Assembly: GCA_026713545.1 (NCBI GenBank)
Contig: JAPOOG010000109.1
Span: 28,691-92,690, forward strand
Origin: Bryobacterales bacterium
Lineage (GTDB): Bacteria > Acidobacteriota > Terriglobia > Bryobacterales > UBA6623
Reading direction: 5' to 3'
Length of the DNA stretch: 64,000 nucleotides
Within the stretch, counting starts at the first letter, position 1. Every line of letters starts with the position of its first letter. Below, one piece after another: positions 1-8,171 of this stretch. A model generated the notes under the pieces. That model did no database searches. It had not been told where the DNA came from and was given only the letters and a program-made list of their open reading frames with translations. Position numbers and translations under genes: made by a program.

Positions 1-1218
1 GACGATGTCGTGCTCGGGACCGAGTGTAACGCGAAGGAGGTACTTGCCTGGAGGGACTTGTTGTGTGACTCGGCCGTCGTGTGTCTGGTATTGATGGTTG
101 CCGCCGTGAGCGCGGTAGTCGGTCCCGAAATTGGGGGTCGTGGTGCCGTCGATGCCTATGAACTGGACTTTGCCCGGCGACGGGCGGCCGCCGGCGTCCT
201 TGATCGCGACCTTCACTGTGGAAGCCTTCGAGACAGCGAAGTCCAATTGAGCGGCGCTGTTTCGTTTTACTGAAACCTGTTTCTCAAGCGGGTCGCGGCC
301 GATGTCCTCGAACTTGACCTTGTGATCGCCGGTGGGAAGCCGGAATGAGAAGCGGCCCTCCGCGTCCGGATAGTGAGGGATTCGCGTGCCGTCGATGTCG
401 ACCAGCAGCGACGCGTGGACCGCCGGTTGACCGGCCGAGTCTTTTGCGATTCCTGATACTTCACCTGTCGGGCCTTCGGCGGCGGCGAGGACTCCGTACG
501 CGGCAAGGGGTGAATCCGCCACGGCGATGCGGACCTGGAACGTCTTTTCTTCACCCGGCTCAAGCGCCATCTCGTCGATGAGCGTTGTACCTTTGACGGG
601 GCCGCTGGCGTATCCCCGTTTGTCAAACGGGTCAATACTGTCGCCCACCCGAATGTTGCCGACGGTCTGTTCGCCGTCGAGCCCCTTCCAGACAGGCGAG
701 GGCGTGATGGTCTTCACTTCCTGCGACTCGTTGCGATACGTCGAGGAGACCAGCAGATACTGCCAATCCTGTTCCAGTCGATACTCGTGCCGGGTGTAGA
801 GACCATCGCCTTTTGCGGCGGTACGGACGGCTTCGATGACAGCCGTTCCGCTGCCGGACCCGTCATCGGCGATCTTGACGAACGACATATAACCGCCTTC
901 TCCGCCGGGACGGAAAGCGGTGAGCTGGTCGTTGTCCTCGCCGCGCAAGTCGAGGTCGAAGAGGCACCCCTGAAGGACGAAGGCGTATTCGGTGGTCATG
1001 TTGGCGCGACGGAAGGGCTGCGCGCCGGAGACGAGTGCATGGATCTTGTTGTTGCGAAGGATGAAGTCGTTCGGGAGGCCGTCGGCTTCCTTGCCCTTGG
1101 GCATCTGCTCGCTGTTGTGGAGGCCGATTTCGAGGGCTTCGACACGGTCGCGCTCGGCGGTGAGTCCCCAGACGAAGAGGATGCAGAAGAAAAGAATGAT
1201 AACGGGTCGGATTTTCAT
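1..1218 (-). CDS. Exported protein, N-terminal 406 residues (cut by left edge)
   Basis: The minus-strand frame is open from the ATG at 1218 to base 1, so the gene is cut by the window edge. The N-terminus (MKIRPVIILFFCILFVWG) is a Sec signal peptide. Residues about 30-130 (HNSEQMPKGKEADGLPNDF, then RNNKIHALVSG and FRRANMTT) resemble the front part of large exported proteins that carry a CehA/McbA-type PHP metallohydrolase domain further on. That later part is not visible. Two carboxypeptidase-regulatory-like beta-sandwich segments seem to follow, around residues 265-330 (GEVSGIAKDSAGQPAVHAS) and 335-400. No catalytic motif is present in the visible part, so the enzyme assignment is inference. 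The gene is divergent from the SDR gene at 1465. It has a weak ribosome-binding site. Confidence 0.72.
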   Translation of the reverse strand, partial: MKIRPVIILFFCILFVWGLTAERDRVEALEIGLHNSEQMPKGKEADGLPNDFILRNNKIHALVSGAQPFRRANMTTEYAFVLQGCLFDLDLRGEDNDQLTAFRPGGEGGYMSFVKIADDGSGSGTAVIEAVRTAAKGDGLYTRHEYRLEQDWQYLLVSSTYRNESQEVKTITPSPVWKGLDGEQTVGNIRVGDSIDPFDKRGYASGPVKGTTLIDEMALEPGEEKTFQVRIAVADSPLAAYGVLAAAEGPTGEVSGIAKDSAGQPAVHASLLVDIDGTRIPHYPDAEGRFSFRLPTGDHKVKFEDIGRDPLEKQVSVKRNSAAQLDFAVSKASTVKVAIKDAGGRPSPGKVQFIGIDGTTTPNFGTDYRAHGGNHQYQTHDGRVTQQVPPGKYLLRVTLGPEHDIV

Positions 1219-1429
1219 GAGTGGCCTCGGGAAGAGATGTACTCCTACAGTCTAATGAGAGTTCATTGCATTTGTTTAACAGGTCGTTGCAAAGGCGTAA
1301 ATCACAGCAAAACCGCCCCCGAATCCAAGATCGAGTGAGACTCCATCCCTCTCCCAATGGACGGATGCGCAGCGGAATGCGCCCGATTTCTGTTTTTCCC
1401 GGTGAGCCTTGCGGCGCCCGCCATCGATC

Positions 1430-1435
1430 TATAAT
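1430..1435 (+). promoter_or_regulatory. Probable -10 element of the SDR gene
   Basis: A perfect TATAAT lies at 1430-1435, with a TTGCGG-like -35 about 15-16 bases upstream (from 1409). The predicted transcript starts near 1442 and has a short leader. A GAGGTGA ribosome-binding site (1454-1460) stands four bases before the TTG start at 1465. The spacing to the -35 is shorter than optimal. Confidence 0.5.
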
Positions 1436-1464
1436 GGTGCGTTTGTGGTCGTTGAGGTGATTCC

Positions 1465-2235
1465 TTGTCAGAAGCTCTTTTTGATCTCACAGGCAAGATC
1501 GCGGTTGTCGTAGGCGGCACGACAGGTATCGGACAAGCAGTCGCGCTCGGTCTCGCTCGGTCGGGGGCGACGGTCGTCGCGAGCAGCCGGCGTGAAGACA
1601 TGGTCCATTCCGTCGCAGAGGAACTGCAAGCACTGGGATCAAGAACACTGGCGATCACGTCAGACGTTCAAAACCGGGCCTCGCTTCAAAACCTGCGCGA
1701 CCGCGTGGTCGCCCAGTTTGGCCGAGTGGATGTGGCCTTGGTCACGGCGGGAGTGCTCAAGAAAGAGCCGTCCGTTGAGGTGCCGGAAGAAGAATGGACC
1801 CGCATCATCGACATCAACCTCAACGGGAGCTTCCGCGCCAACCAGATTTTCGGACGACAGATGATCAAGCAGGGCTCGGGGGTCATCATCAATACGGCCT
1901 CGATGACCAGCTTCGTGAGTTTCGCTCAGGTTTGCGCCTATAACTGCAGCAAGGCAGGTGTCAAGATGCTCACCGAGACGCTTGCCACGGAGTGGGCACC
2001 TCACGGCGTGCGTGTGAACGCGGTCGCTCCCGGCGTATTCCGAACGCCGATGAATACCAAGGTGCTCGATATTCCGGAGCGCATGGAAGCGATCATACGC
2101 CGTACGCCCATGGGTCGGATCGGAACCCTCGATGAGATGGTCGGCACCGTGGTATTCCTGGCATCGGACGCAGCGAAATTCGTCACGGGTGTAACAATCC
2201 CCGTAGACGGGGGTTTTCTGGCGAAAGGAATCTGA
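1465..2235 (+). CDS. SDR family NAD(P)-dependent oxidoreductase
   Basis: This 256-residue classical short-chain dehydrogenase has its Rossmann glycine motif GGTTGIG at residues 17-23, catalytic Ser146 (NTAS) and the Tyr159-x3-Lys163 pair (YNCSK). The usual NNAG structural motif reads VTAG near residue 94, so the Asn is replaced by Thr. Overall it resembles the gluconate 5-dehydrogenase/KduD branch, which reduces keto-sugar acids, but substrate cannot be read from sequence. The TTG start is chosen for the GAGGTGA ribosome-binding site directly upstream; no other start fits the family N-terminus. It is monocistronic, divergent from the exported protein to the left, and probably cytoplasmic. Confidence 0.9.
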   Translation: MSEALFDLTGKIAVVVGGTTGIGQAVALGLARSGATVVASSRREDMVHSVAEELQALGSRTLAITSDVQNRASLQNLRDRVVAQFGRVDVALVTAGVLKKEPSVEVPEEEWTRIIDINLNGSFRANQIFGRQMIKQGSGVIINTASMTSFVSFAQVCAYNCSKAGVKMLTETLATEWAPHGVRVNAVAPGVFRTPMNTKVLDIPERMEAIIRRTPMGRIGTLDEMVGTVVFLASDAAKFVTGVTIPVDGGFLAKGI

Positions 2236-2569
2236 CCTAGTCGTTGTTTGCCCCGGCCGGCAGGGCCGTAGGTAGGAGCAGATGCCCAGCCGTCGAGGCA
2301 ATGTCGAACCCCTTATCCAGATCCAGCATGCTCGTGGCCCCAGTTTCCCTGTGGGCATGTTCGCAGGACGAACAGGCGCGATATGAACGGGGGCGTCCAT
2401 CGCAAAAAGCGGTGCCGCGTGCGGCTCTCAGAGCAAGAGGGCATCCCATCTCCAGGCTGGTACATGGTAGGATTGTACTGGTAAGTGTGGGGAGTCCTGA
2501 CCGTCCCAAGTCAGCCGTTTCCGTAACGGTTCCCTCCTCTAGTCGCCACAAGCCCCAGTCGAGGAAATA
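2236..2569. other. Intergenic, no gene recognised
   Basis: These 334 bases separate the SDR and desaturase genes. Open frames of about 100 codons exist on both strands but their peptides are low in aliphatic residues and have no ribosome-binding site, so they look like GC-rich chance frames. No clear terminator hairpin was seen. Confidence 0.5.
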
Positions 2570-3331
2570 ATGATGCTATCGATCGCACTATGGTGCATCT
2601 TTGCGGCTTTCGTCATCGCACAGATCTCCAGCTTTTGCACAACGATCTACCTCCATCGAACGGTAACCCATGAAGGACTCAAGCTCCATCCGTTCGTTGC
2701 TTTTCTGATGCATCTGGAACTGGCGCTGGCGACCGGGATCAAGCCACGCGAGTGGGCCGCGGTGCATCGCAAACACCATCGTTTTTCCGACCAGGAAGGT
2801 GACCCGCACAGTCCCTACATCGAGGGGTTGTGGAAAGTGCTTTTTCTCAATGTCGTGATGTACAAACGAGAAATCAAGAACCAGGAAACGATCGAGACCT
2901 TCACACCCCATTGGAAACAAGATCTGATCGACCGGATTCCCCTCATCGGCGACTTGGGGCCGGCGATCGGGATGATGGTTCTGGCCCTCTCATTCCCCTA
3001 TTTCTTCAGTCTGAGTTGGTGGGCCGGCGGGTTGCTCGGAATTGCGACTTGGTTTCTCAACGCGGGCATATATATCTTCCTGAACGCCATGATCAACAGC
3101 GTTTGCCACAAGGTCGGCTACCGGAACTTCAAGCATCAAAAGGCGACGAACCTGCAATGGGTAGCGCTGCTCACAGCGGGCGAAGGCCTGCACAACAATC
3201 ACCATGAGTTCCCGCGCTCGGCGACCATGAAGGCGACCCGGCGCGAGATCGATCCGGCTTGGCCGGTAATCCGGTTGCTGGAGAAGCTCGGACTTGCCGA
3301 GTACTCCCAGAAGACCTTGGCCCACTTGTAA
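2570..3331 (+). CDS. Acyl-CoA desaturase family membrane enzyme
   Basis: This 253-residue integral membrane fatty-acid desaturase carries the three diiron histidine boxes HRTVTH (29-34), HRKHH (66-70) and HNNHH (208-212). These are characteristic of the stearoyl-CoA/DesC delta-9-type family, which introduces a cis double bond into fatty acyl chains. Hydrophobic helices are seen at about 4-26, 41-57, 131-147 and 150-176. The protein is shorter than eukaryotic members and has no cytochrome b5 domain, as is usual in bacteria. The first ATG is used, preceded by a GAGG purine stretch; a second ATG follows immediately. The gene stands alone. A role in adjusting membrane fluidity is inferred from the family. 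Confidence 0.9.
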   Translation: MMLSIALWCIFAAFVIAQISSFCTTIYLHRTVTHEGLKLHPFVAFLMHLELALATGIKPREWAAVHRKHHRFSDQEGDPHSPYIEGLWKVLFLNVVMYKREIKNQETIETFTPHWKQDLIDRIPLIGDLGPAIGMMVLALSFPYFFSLSWWAGGLLGIATWFLNAGIYIFLNAMINSVCHKVGYRNFKHQKATNLQWVALLTAGEGLHNNHHEFPRSATMKATRREIDPAWPVIRLLEKLGLAEYSQKTLAHL

Positions 3332-3433
3332 GCCCTGCCGCTCCCAGCCGCTCGATAAGGCATCTTCAGAGCCGGTTGCAAGGGATAGGTTGCGATTCGG
3401 CGCCCCGAAGCTGACCGCTACAATCAACGCTCT

Positions 3434-5767
3434 ATGGCCAAGCGCCGGGGAAAAAGCGCCCGTCCGGAGCCGCCCCCGATATCGCCTCGCAAGAAATATC
3501 TCTTTACCGCTGTCGCGGTGGTCGGGTTCTTCGCTCTCCTGGAGTTGGGATTGGCGCTCGGCGGCGTGGAACCGCTGGCTGAGCAGAGCGACCCCTATGT
3601 GGGCTTCGCATCAAGCATCCCTCTGTTCGTTGAGAACGAATCGGGCCGCAGTGGAGAGCTCGTAACTGCTCCGAACAAGGTGCGCTGGTTCAATCGCCAG
3701 CGTTTCATGAAAAGAAAGCCCACAAACACATACCGCATCTTCACGCTGGGCGGTTCGACTACATACGGCCGCCCTTACAACGATGAGGTTTCATTCAGCG
3801 GTTGGCTGCGCGAGATGCTCTTGGTGGCGGACATCTCGCGACATTGGGAAGTGATCAACGCCGGTGGGATCAGCTACGCCAGCTACCGTGCCGCGGTGGT
3901 CATGGAGGAGTTGATCGACTATGATCCGGATCTGTTCATCATCTACATGGGGCATAACGAATTTCTGGAACGGCGAACGTATCCGGAGAGGATCGAGACG
4001 CCTCGGGCACTGACAGAGGCGGCGGGCTTGCTGAGCAAGACACGGATCTTCGCTGCTGGGCATCAACTGATACAGCGCATCCAAGGCAAACCAGCAGTTG
4101 TCGAGGACAAGCGGGGAGTTCTGGAATCGGAAGTGGATACCATCCTGGCAAGCAGCATCGGTCCCGGCGCGTATCGGCGAGACGACGAAGGCCGTCGCCA
4201 AACACTTGCGCATTTCCGATTCACTCTGCAGCGGATGATCGATCTCGCTCGTGTGGACGGCGCTGATGTTCTGCTGGTGACGCCTGCTTCGAATCTGAAA
4301 GACAGTCCTCCGTTCAAGAGCGAGCCACGGCCCGGGCTCTCCTTGGAAGAGCAGCGCCGCGCCCCTGGAATTTTCGAAAAAGCTCTGCAGGCGGCAGCCA
4401 GCAATCGCTGGGAGGATGCTGTAGATGCCTTCGATCAGGTAATCGCCGTCGACGACCGCTATGCCGGAGTCCATTTTCACCGTGGACGGGCGCTTTACGC
4501 ATTGGAACGGTACTCCGAGGCCAAGCATGCATTCAAGAGGGCCCTGGAAGAAGACGTTTGCCCGCTGCGGGCGCTTCCGGAGATACGGAGGATCATCACA
4601 GACGCCGCGGCGGAAAACGACGTGCGAGTTGTCGACTACCAGGAGTTGACCGAACAGCAAGCAGAGCACGGCATCCCTGGTTCGGAGGAATTCCTTGACC
4701 ACGTGCACCCGACGATCAGCGGTCATCGTCTGCTCGCAGTCGAGTTGCTCAAGGCGCTCGACGAGATGGGCATCGCTTCGCTCGCCGCAACCTGGAACGA
4801 TCAGGCGCTGGAGCGGATTACCAAGCAGGTGGAAGGCCGTCTGGATGAGAAGGCTCACGGAGCCGCTTTACGAAATCTCGCTCGACTCTCTTCATGGCTG
4901 GGGCGGCTGGACGAAGCGTCCCGAACACTTGCCAAGGCGGTGGAGTTGCTGGGCAATGACGTCGAAACAATGGATCTGATGGGCCAGAACGCCGCCGCGC
5001 GCAACGACCCCGAACAGGCAATCCGTCTGTATCGACGTGCTCTGGAGATCAACCCCGATTACCCGGATTCACGGCTGCATCTGGGCACGGAGCTTCTGAA
5101 CCAAGGCGATCCGGAGGAAGCTCTGGCGCACCTGCGGCGCGCTCTCGAGCTGGAGCCGAGCTCCGCCGAGGCCCACACGCAACTCGGAATCGCATTGGCG
5201 GCGACCGGGCATCGAGACGAGGCAGTCAGCCATTATCGCCGTGCTCTCAAGCTGCGGCCGCGTTACGCCGTCGCGCATAACAACCTGGGGGCTGAACTGG
5301 GAGCTCGCAACGACATCGATCTGGCCATCCGCCATCTCGAGGAAGCGATCGAGATCAGTCCCGACTACGTGGATGCGCGGGTGAATCTGGGATACATGCA
5401 TTCCGCACAAGGAGACTATCGTGATGCGGTGAACCAATACACACGAGCGCTCGACCTCAAACCCGATTCGTTCGAAGCGCACTTCAATCTCGGCAACGCG
5501 CTCCACCGGATGGGCGACACCAGTCGGGCCGTCGATTCGTTCCTACAAGCCTTGCGGATCGACCCCCTCTCCGCGCAGGGCCACTTCAACCTCGGTGTTG
5601 CGTTGATTGCTTCGAACCGCGGAAGAGAAGGCATGGAGCATATCCGAGAAGCCGCCCGTCTGGATTCCCGCCACCTGCAGCCACACGCGCAGTTCGAAAA
5701 AACGATCGAAGAAGCGGGAGCGGCCGCTGCAGAGAACTCCATGGAGGTCGAGGTCGGCGGCCCCTGA
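3434..5767 (+). CDS. Membrane-anchored SGNH/GDSL hydrolase with TPR repeats
   Basis: This 777-residue protein begins with a basic cytoplasmic tail and one membrane helix (about 22-43), so the rest is probably periplasmic. The SGNH hydrolase blocks are visible: GGSTTYG (106-112, nucleophile Ser108), AGGIS (143-147), GHNEF (173-177, Asn175) and DHVHP (422-426, Asp422/His425). Unusually, about two TPR units (311-375) lie between block III and the catalytic Asp-His block. A second array of roughly seven TPRs fills 470-745. SGNH enzymes act as esterases or glycan deacetylases and acetyltransferase partners; the substrate here is unknown. There is no ribosome-binding site, but TACAAT lies nine bases before the ATG (3419-3424), which suggests a leaderless mRNA. 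Confidence 0.85.
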   Translation: MAKRRGKSARPEPPPISPRKKYLFTAVAVVGFFALLELGLALGGVEPLAEQSDPYVGFASSIPLFVENESGRSGELVTAPNKVRWFNRQRFMKRKPTNTYRIFTLGGSTTYGRPYNDEVSFSGWLREMLLVADISRHWEVINAGGISYASYRAAVVMEELIDYDPDLFIIYMGHNEFLERRTYPERIETPRALTEAAGLLSKTRIFAAGHQLIQRIQGKPAVVEDKRGVLESEVDTILASSIGPGAYRRDDEGRRQTLAHFRFTLQRMIDLARVDGADVLLVTPASNLKDSPPFKSEPRPGLSLEEQRRAPGIFEKALQAAASNRWEDAVDAFDQVIAVDDRYAGVHFHRGRALYALERYSEAKHAFKRALEEDVCPLRALPEIRRIITDAAAENDVRVVDYQELTEQQAEHGIPGSEEFLDHVHPTISGHRLLAVELLKALDEMGIASLAATWNDQALERITKQVEGRLDEKAHGAALRNLARLSSWLGRLDEASRTLAKAVELLGNDVETMDLMGQNAAARNDPEQAIRLYRRALEINPDYPDSRLHLGTELLNQGDPEEALAHLRRALELEPSSAEAHTQLGIALAATGHRDEAVSHYRRALKLRPRYAVAHNNLGAELGARNDIDLAIRHLEEAIEISPDYVDARVNLGYMHSAQGDYRDAVNQYTRALDLKPDSFEAHFNLGNALHRMGDTSRAVDSFLQALRIDPLSAQGHFNLGVALIASNRGREGMEHIREAARLDSRHLQPHAQFEKTIEEAGAAAAENSMEVEVGGP

Positions 5768-5912
5768 TCAGTCTGCGATCTGTTTCCCACAAAGAGCCCT
5801 TTTCAGCCAGCCCGTCACGGCTCATTCCAGGGCCTTCGCATTACAGGCTCCCAATCCGCGCCCAAATCACACGGGACGGTGATGAGCAAAACAAAAGTGT
5901 ATTTCTCCTTTT

Positions 5913-6284
5913 TCAACTGCCGCTGTGCGTCCTAGCTGGCTTCGGGAGCGTTTCTGTAGGCGGCTCGGGCTGAACCTCTTGTTCAAGCCACTCCAGATAA
6001 TTCTGTGAGCCACCGATAATGGGCAGCACGATCATCTCCGGCAGGTCATAGCTATGGAGCGTCTCGAGTGCATTGCGCACTTCGTCTATCAGATTGCCGG
6101 CAGTCTTGATCATCAGAAGCAACTCGGCGTCGTTTTCGACCTTACCTTGCCAGCGGTAGTAGGAGAGCAGACCGGGAACCACATTCACACAGGCGGCCAG
6201 GCGGTTGTCGATGAGGTTGCGTGCGATCGATTCGGCTTCAGTGATATTTCCGCAAGTGGTGTAGACGATGACTTTGTCGGTCAT
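5913..6284 (-). CDS. cutA: Divalent-cation tolerance protein CutA
   Basis: This 123-residue protein matches the CutA family over its first 105 residues: VIVYTTCGN near the start, then RLAACVNVVPGLLSYYRWQGKV, a stretch ending in LLMIKT, and the HSYDLPEMIVLPI segment near residues 78-90. CutA forms a trimeric ferredoxin-like fold; in E. coli the gene was linked to copper tolerance, though its molecular role is still unclear. A proline-rich tail (about 106-123) extends beyond the core. It is divergent from the ftsB-like gene; the 99-base gap must hold both promoters. Cytoplasmic. Confidence 0.93.
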   Translation of the reverse strand: MTDKVIVYTTCGNITEAESIARNLIDNRLAACVNVVPGLLSYYRWQGKVENDAELLLMIKTAGNLIDEVRNALETLHSYDLPEMIVLPIIGGSQNYLEWLEQEVQPEPPTETLPKPARTHSGS

Positions 6285-6383
6285 GGATCGACTCCTTCAG
6301 AACAGAACGTAGACTCCGATCTTACTGAAACAGAGCAGCTTCGCGTGCTATCTTGGCTATAGTTCAGAGAGGTGTAGGAGAAG

Positions 6384-6674
6384 TTGCAACCAGGAAGAAT
6401 ACTCCGCTGGATGTTCTGTGGCCTGCTGCTGCTGGGGGCCACAGGATTCTTTTGGCTGACCGGCCATGACGCGTTGGGCGAGTTGACCGACTCGTGGGAG
6501 AAAGAAAAACAGATGGAGCAGGCGATCCGACGGCTCGAACTGGAGAACCAACAGCTCGAAGCAACCATCAAGGAGTTGGCGCCCGACGGCCAAGCTGTCG
6601 AGAGGATCGCTCGCGAGGATCTGGGCTGGGCCAAGCCCGGCGAGATCGTCGTCAAGATTCCCGAAAAAGAGTGA
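6384..6674 (+). CDS. FtsB/DivIC-type septum formation initiator
   Basis: This 96-residue single-pass protein has a membrane helix at about 8-25 and then a leucine-heptad coiled coil (about 36-66, RRLELENQQLEATIKEL). It ends with the ERIAREDLGWAKPGEIVVKI segment typical of the FtsB/DivIC family. Such proteins join FtsL and FtsQ in the divisome. The TTG start is chosen for the TAGGAG ribosome-binding site three bases upstream. Its TGA ends at 6674 and the convergent thiG stop begins at 6675, so the two genes abut with no spacer. FtsB and DivIC cannot be told apart here. Confidence 0.85.
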   Translation: MQPGRILRWMFCGLLLLGATGFFWLTGHDALGELTDSWEKEKQMEQAIRRLELENQQLEATIKELAPDGQAVERIAREDLGWAKPGEIVVKIPEKE

Positions 6675-7445
6675 TTATCTGACCATGCCCCGAAGCGGGC
6701 TACTGGCCGAGGCGTAGGAGCGCATCGGCATGCGTCCGGCCTCGTAGGCGAGACGGCCAGCGTCAACGGCGAATTTCATCGCCAAGGCCATCTTTTCCGG
6801 CTCTTCGGCTTCTGCGATCGCGGTGTTCATGAGGACGCCGTCGGCGCCCAACTCCATCGCAACCGCGGCGTCGGAGGCGGTGCCCACCCCGGCATCGACG
6901 ATAAGCGGGACGCCGGTGATCATCTCGCGCAGGATGTGCAGGTTGTTGTGGTTCTGCACACCTAGTCCGGAACCGATGGGCGCAGCCAAGGGCATGATAG
7001 CGGCCGCTCCCACATCGATCAGTTTGCGCGCGTAGATCAGGTCGTCATTGGTGTACGGCAAGACGACAAACCCTTCTTTGACAAGAACCTCCGTAGCTTC
7101 GAGCAACCCTTGGTTATCGGGGAAAAGCGTCTTCTGGTCACCGATGACTTCAAGCTTGATCCAGTTGGAGAGACCGACCTCGCGTGCCAAGCGAGCCGTG
7201 CGTATCGCCTCGTCGGCGGTGTAGCAGCCGGCAGTGTTGGGAAGCAAGGAAATCCTGTCGCGGTCGATGTAGTCAAGCAAAGATTCTTTCGAGCGATCGG
7301 TCAGGTTGACCCGTCGTACCGCTACGGTCACAAAATCGGTGCCGCTGAGCTCATGGCATCGAGCCATCTGCGCAAAGCTGCGATACTTCCCTGTCCCGAC
7401 AATCAAACGAGACGAAAACTCTCTACCGGCGATCTTCAAGCCCAT
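6675..7445 (-). CDS. thiG: Thiazole synthase ThiG
   Basis: ThiG builds the thiazole phosphate ring of thiamine from 1-deoxyxylulose 5-phosphate, ThiS-thiocarboxylate and dehydroglycine. The 256-residue barrel shows [11 protein letters not shown] near the start, the LLPNTAGC motif, the substrate-imine lysine in [10 protein letters not shown], and the phosphate-binding end [12 protein letters not shown] followed by [12 protein letters not shown]. The ATG at 7445 ([10 protein letters not shown]) is preferred over one 12 codons upstream because it fits the family N-terminus. No thiS, thiF, thiH/O or thiE is adjacent, and no TPP riboswitch was recognised upstream, so it stands as an orphan thi gene here. 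Confidence 0.93.
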   Translation of the reverse strand: MGLKIAGREFSSRLIVGTGKYRSFAQMARCHELSGTDFVTVAVRRVNLTDRSKESLLDYIDRDRISLLPNTAGCYTADEAIRTARLAREVGLSNWIKLEVIGDQKTLFPDNQGLLEATEVLVKEGFVVLPYTNDDLIYARKLIDVGAAAIMPLAAPIGSGLGVQNHNNLHILREMITGVPLIVDAGVGTASDAAVAMELGADGVLMNTAIAEAEEPEKMALAMKFAVDAGRLAYEAGRMPMRSYASASSPLRGMVR

Positions 7446-7595
7446 GCCCCGATTGTAGGTGTTGGCAGGAAGGGGCCGCAATGAACTCCGCCAGGAAGCT
7501 CAGAGGATCGGTTCCAGTCCGTGCGACTGCGCGACAGCGCCTTGCCTGACTGCTCTCTCACGCCCTTCGCCTACCGCCGGGACGAGAAAGGCAGC

Positions 7596-8168
7596 CTAAC
7601 GGGAAGCTGTTGAGCGGTGCGCCTTTATTTCATCGAAGAAGTCGTCGAGGCTGATGCCACCCACAGTCCCGGCGGACTTGGCGGAACGGAGAAGTTGTTT
7701 CTGCCTGACACCGACCACAGGGTGACGAAGGTGGTCGACGACCGTGGCGTTTTCGCTATTGTCGACGAAGAAAACCCCTTGCCAGAGGCCGATGGTGGGG
7801 CCGAAAACGGTGGATGTCTTGTCATTGAGAAAAAGCACGACACGGTCGTTCAACTGCAATTGCGGGAAGTCAACGATCGAGAGCCGCTTGCCGTCCATCT
7901 CGCCACCGATCATGCGGAAGGTGTAGCGATGCCCGGCGAGGGAGTCGGGGCTGGAATGAGAAACGAGTATGGCGACATCGGAGTAGATGTGCCCCGTCTG
8001 CTTGTCGCGGAGAGGGCTGATCTCGACGATCCGGCCGGCGACCACGTGATGCGCCGTTTGGCAAAGCCGGGCAAAATCGACCGGCAGGACGGTAGAGGCC
8101 GCCAGCGGAGCGGCCGACGCAGCCACGAAAGCCAGGAAGGCGATGCCGCGAATGGAAATCGATGACAT
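7596..8168 (-). CDS. Small exported protein of unknown function
   Basis: The 190-residue product begins with a Sec signal peptide (about 1-24, hydrophobic core AFLAFVAASAAPLA, likely cleavage after LAAS). The mature part is mostly beta (HHVVAGRIVEISP, FRMIGGEMDGKRLSI, LNDRVVLFLND), suggesting a small extracellular beta fold. I recognise no named family or catalytic motif. It starts three bases after the stop of the matrixin-like gene and is clearly its operon partner, so it may be an inhibitor, chaperone or accessory factor of that protease; this is inference from position only. Confidence 0.75.
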   Translation of the reverse strand: MSSISIRGIAFLAFVAASAAPLAASTVLPVDFARLCQTAHHVVAGRIVEISPLRDKQTGHIYSDVAILVSHSSPDSLAGHRYTFRMIGGEMDGKRLSIVDFPQLQLNDRVVLFLNDKTSTVFGPTIGLWQGVFFVDNSENATVVDHLRHPVVGVRQKQLLRSAKSAGTVGGISLDDFFDEIKAHRSTASR

Positions 8169-8171
8169 GGC

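Noticed and set aside
3791..4858. A 355-codon minus-strand frame
   Set aside because: Antisense to the SGNH/TPR gene; composition is typical of a shadow frame.
7446..7595. Possible TPP riboswitch before thiG
   Set aside because: I looked for the conserved CTGAGA and the second-arm motif and did not find them.
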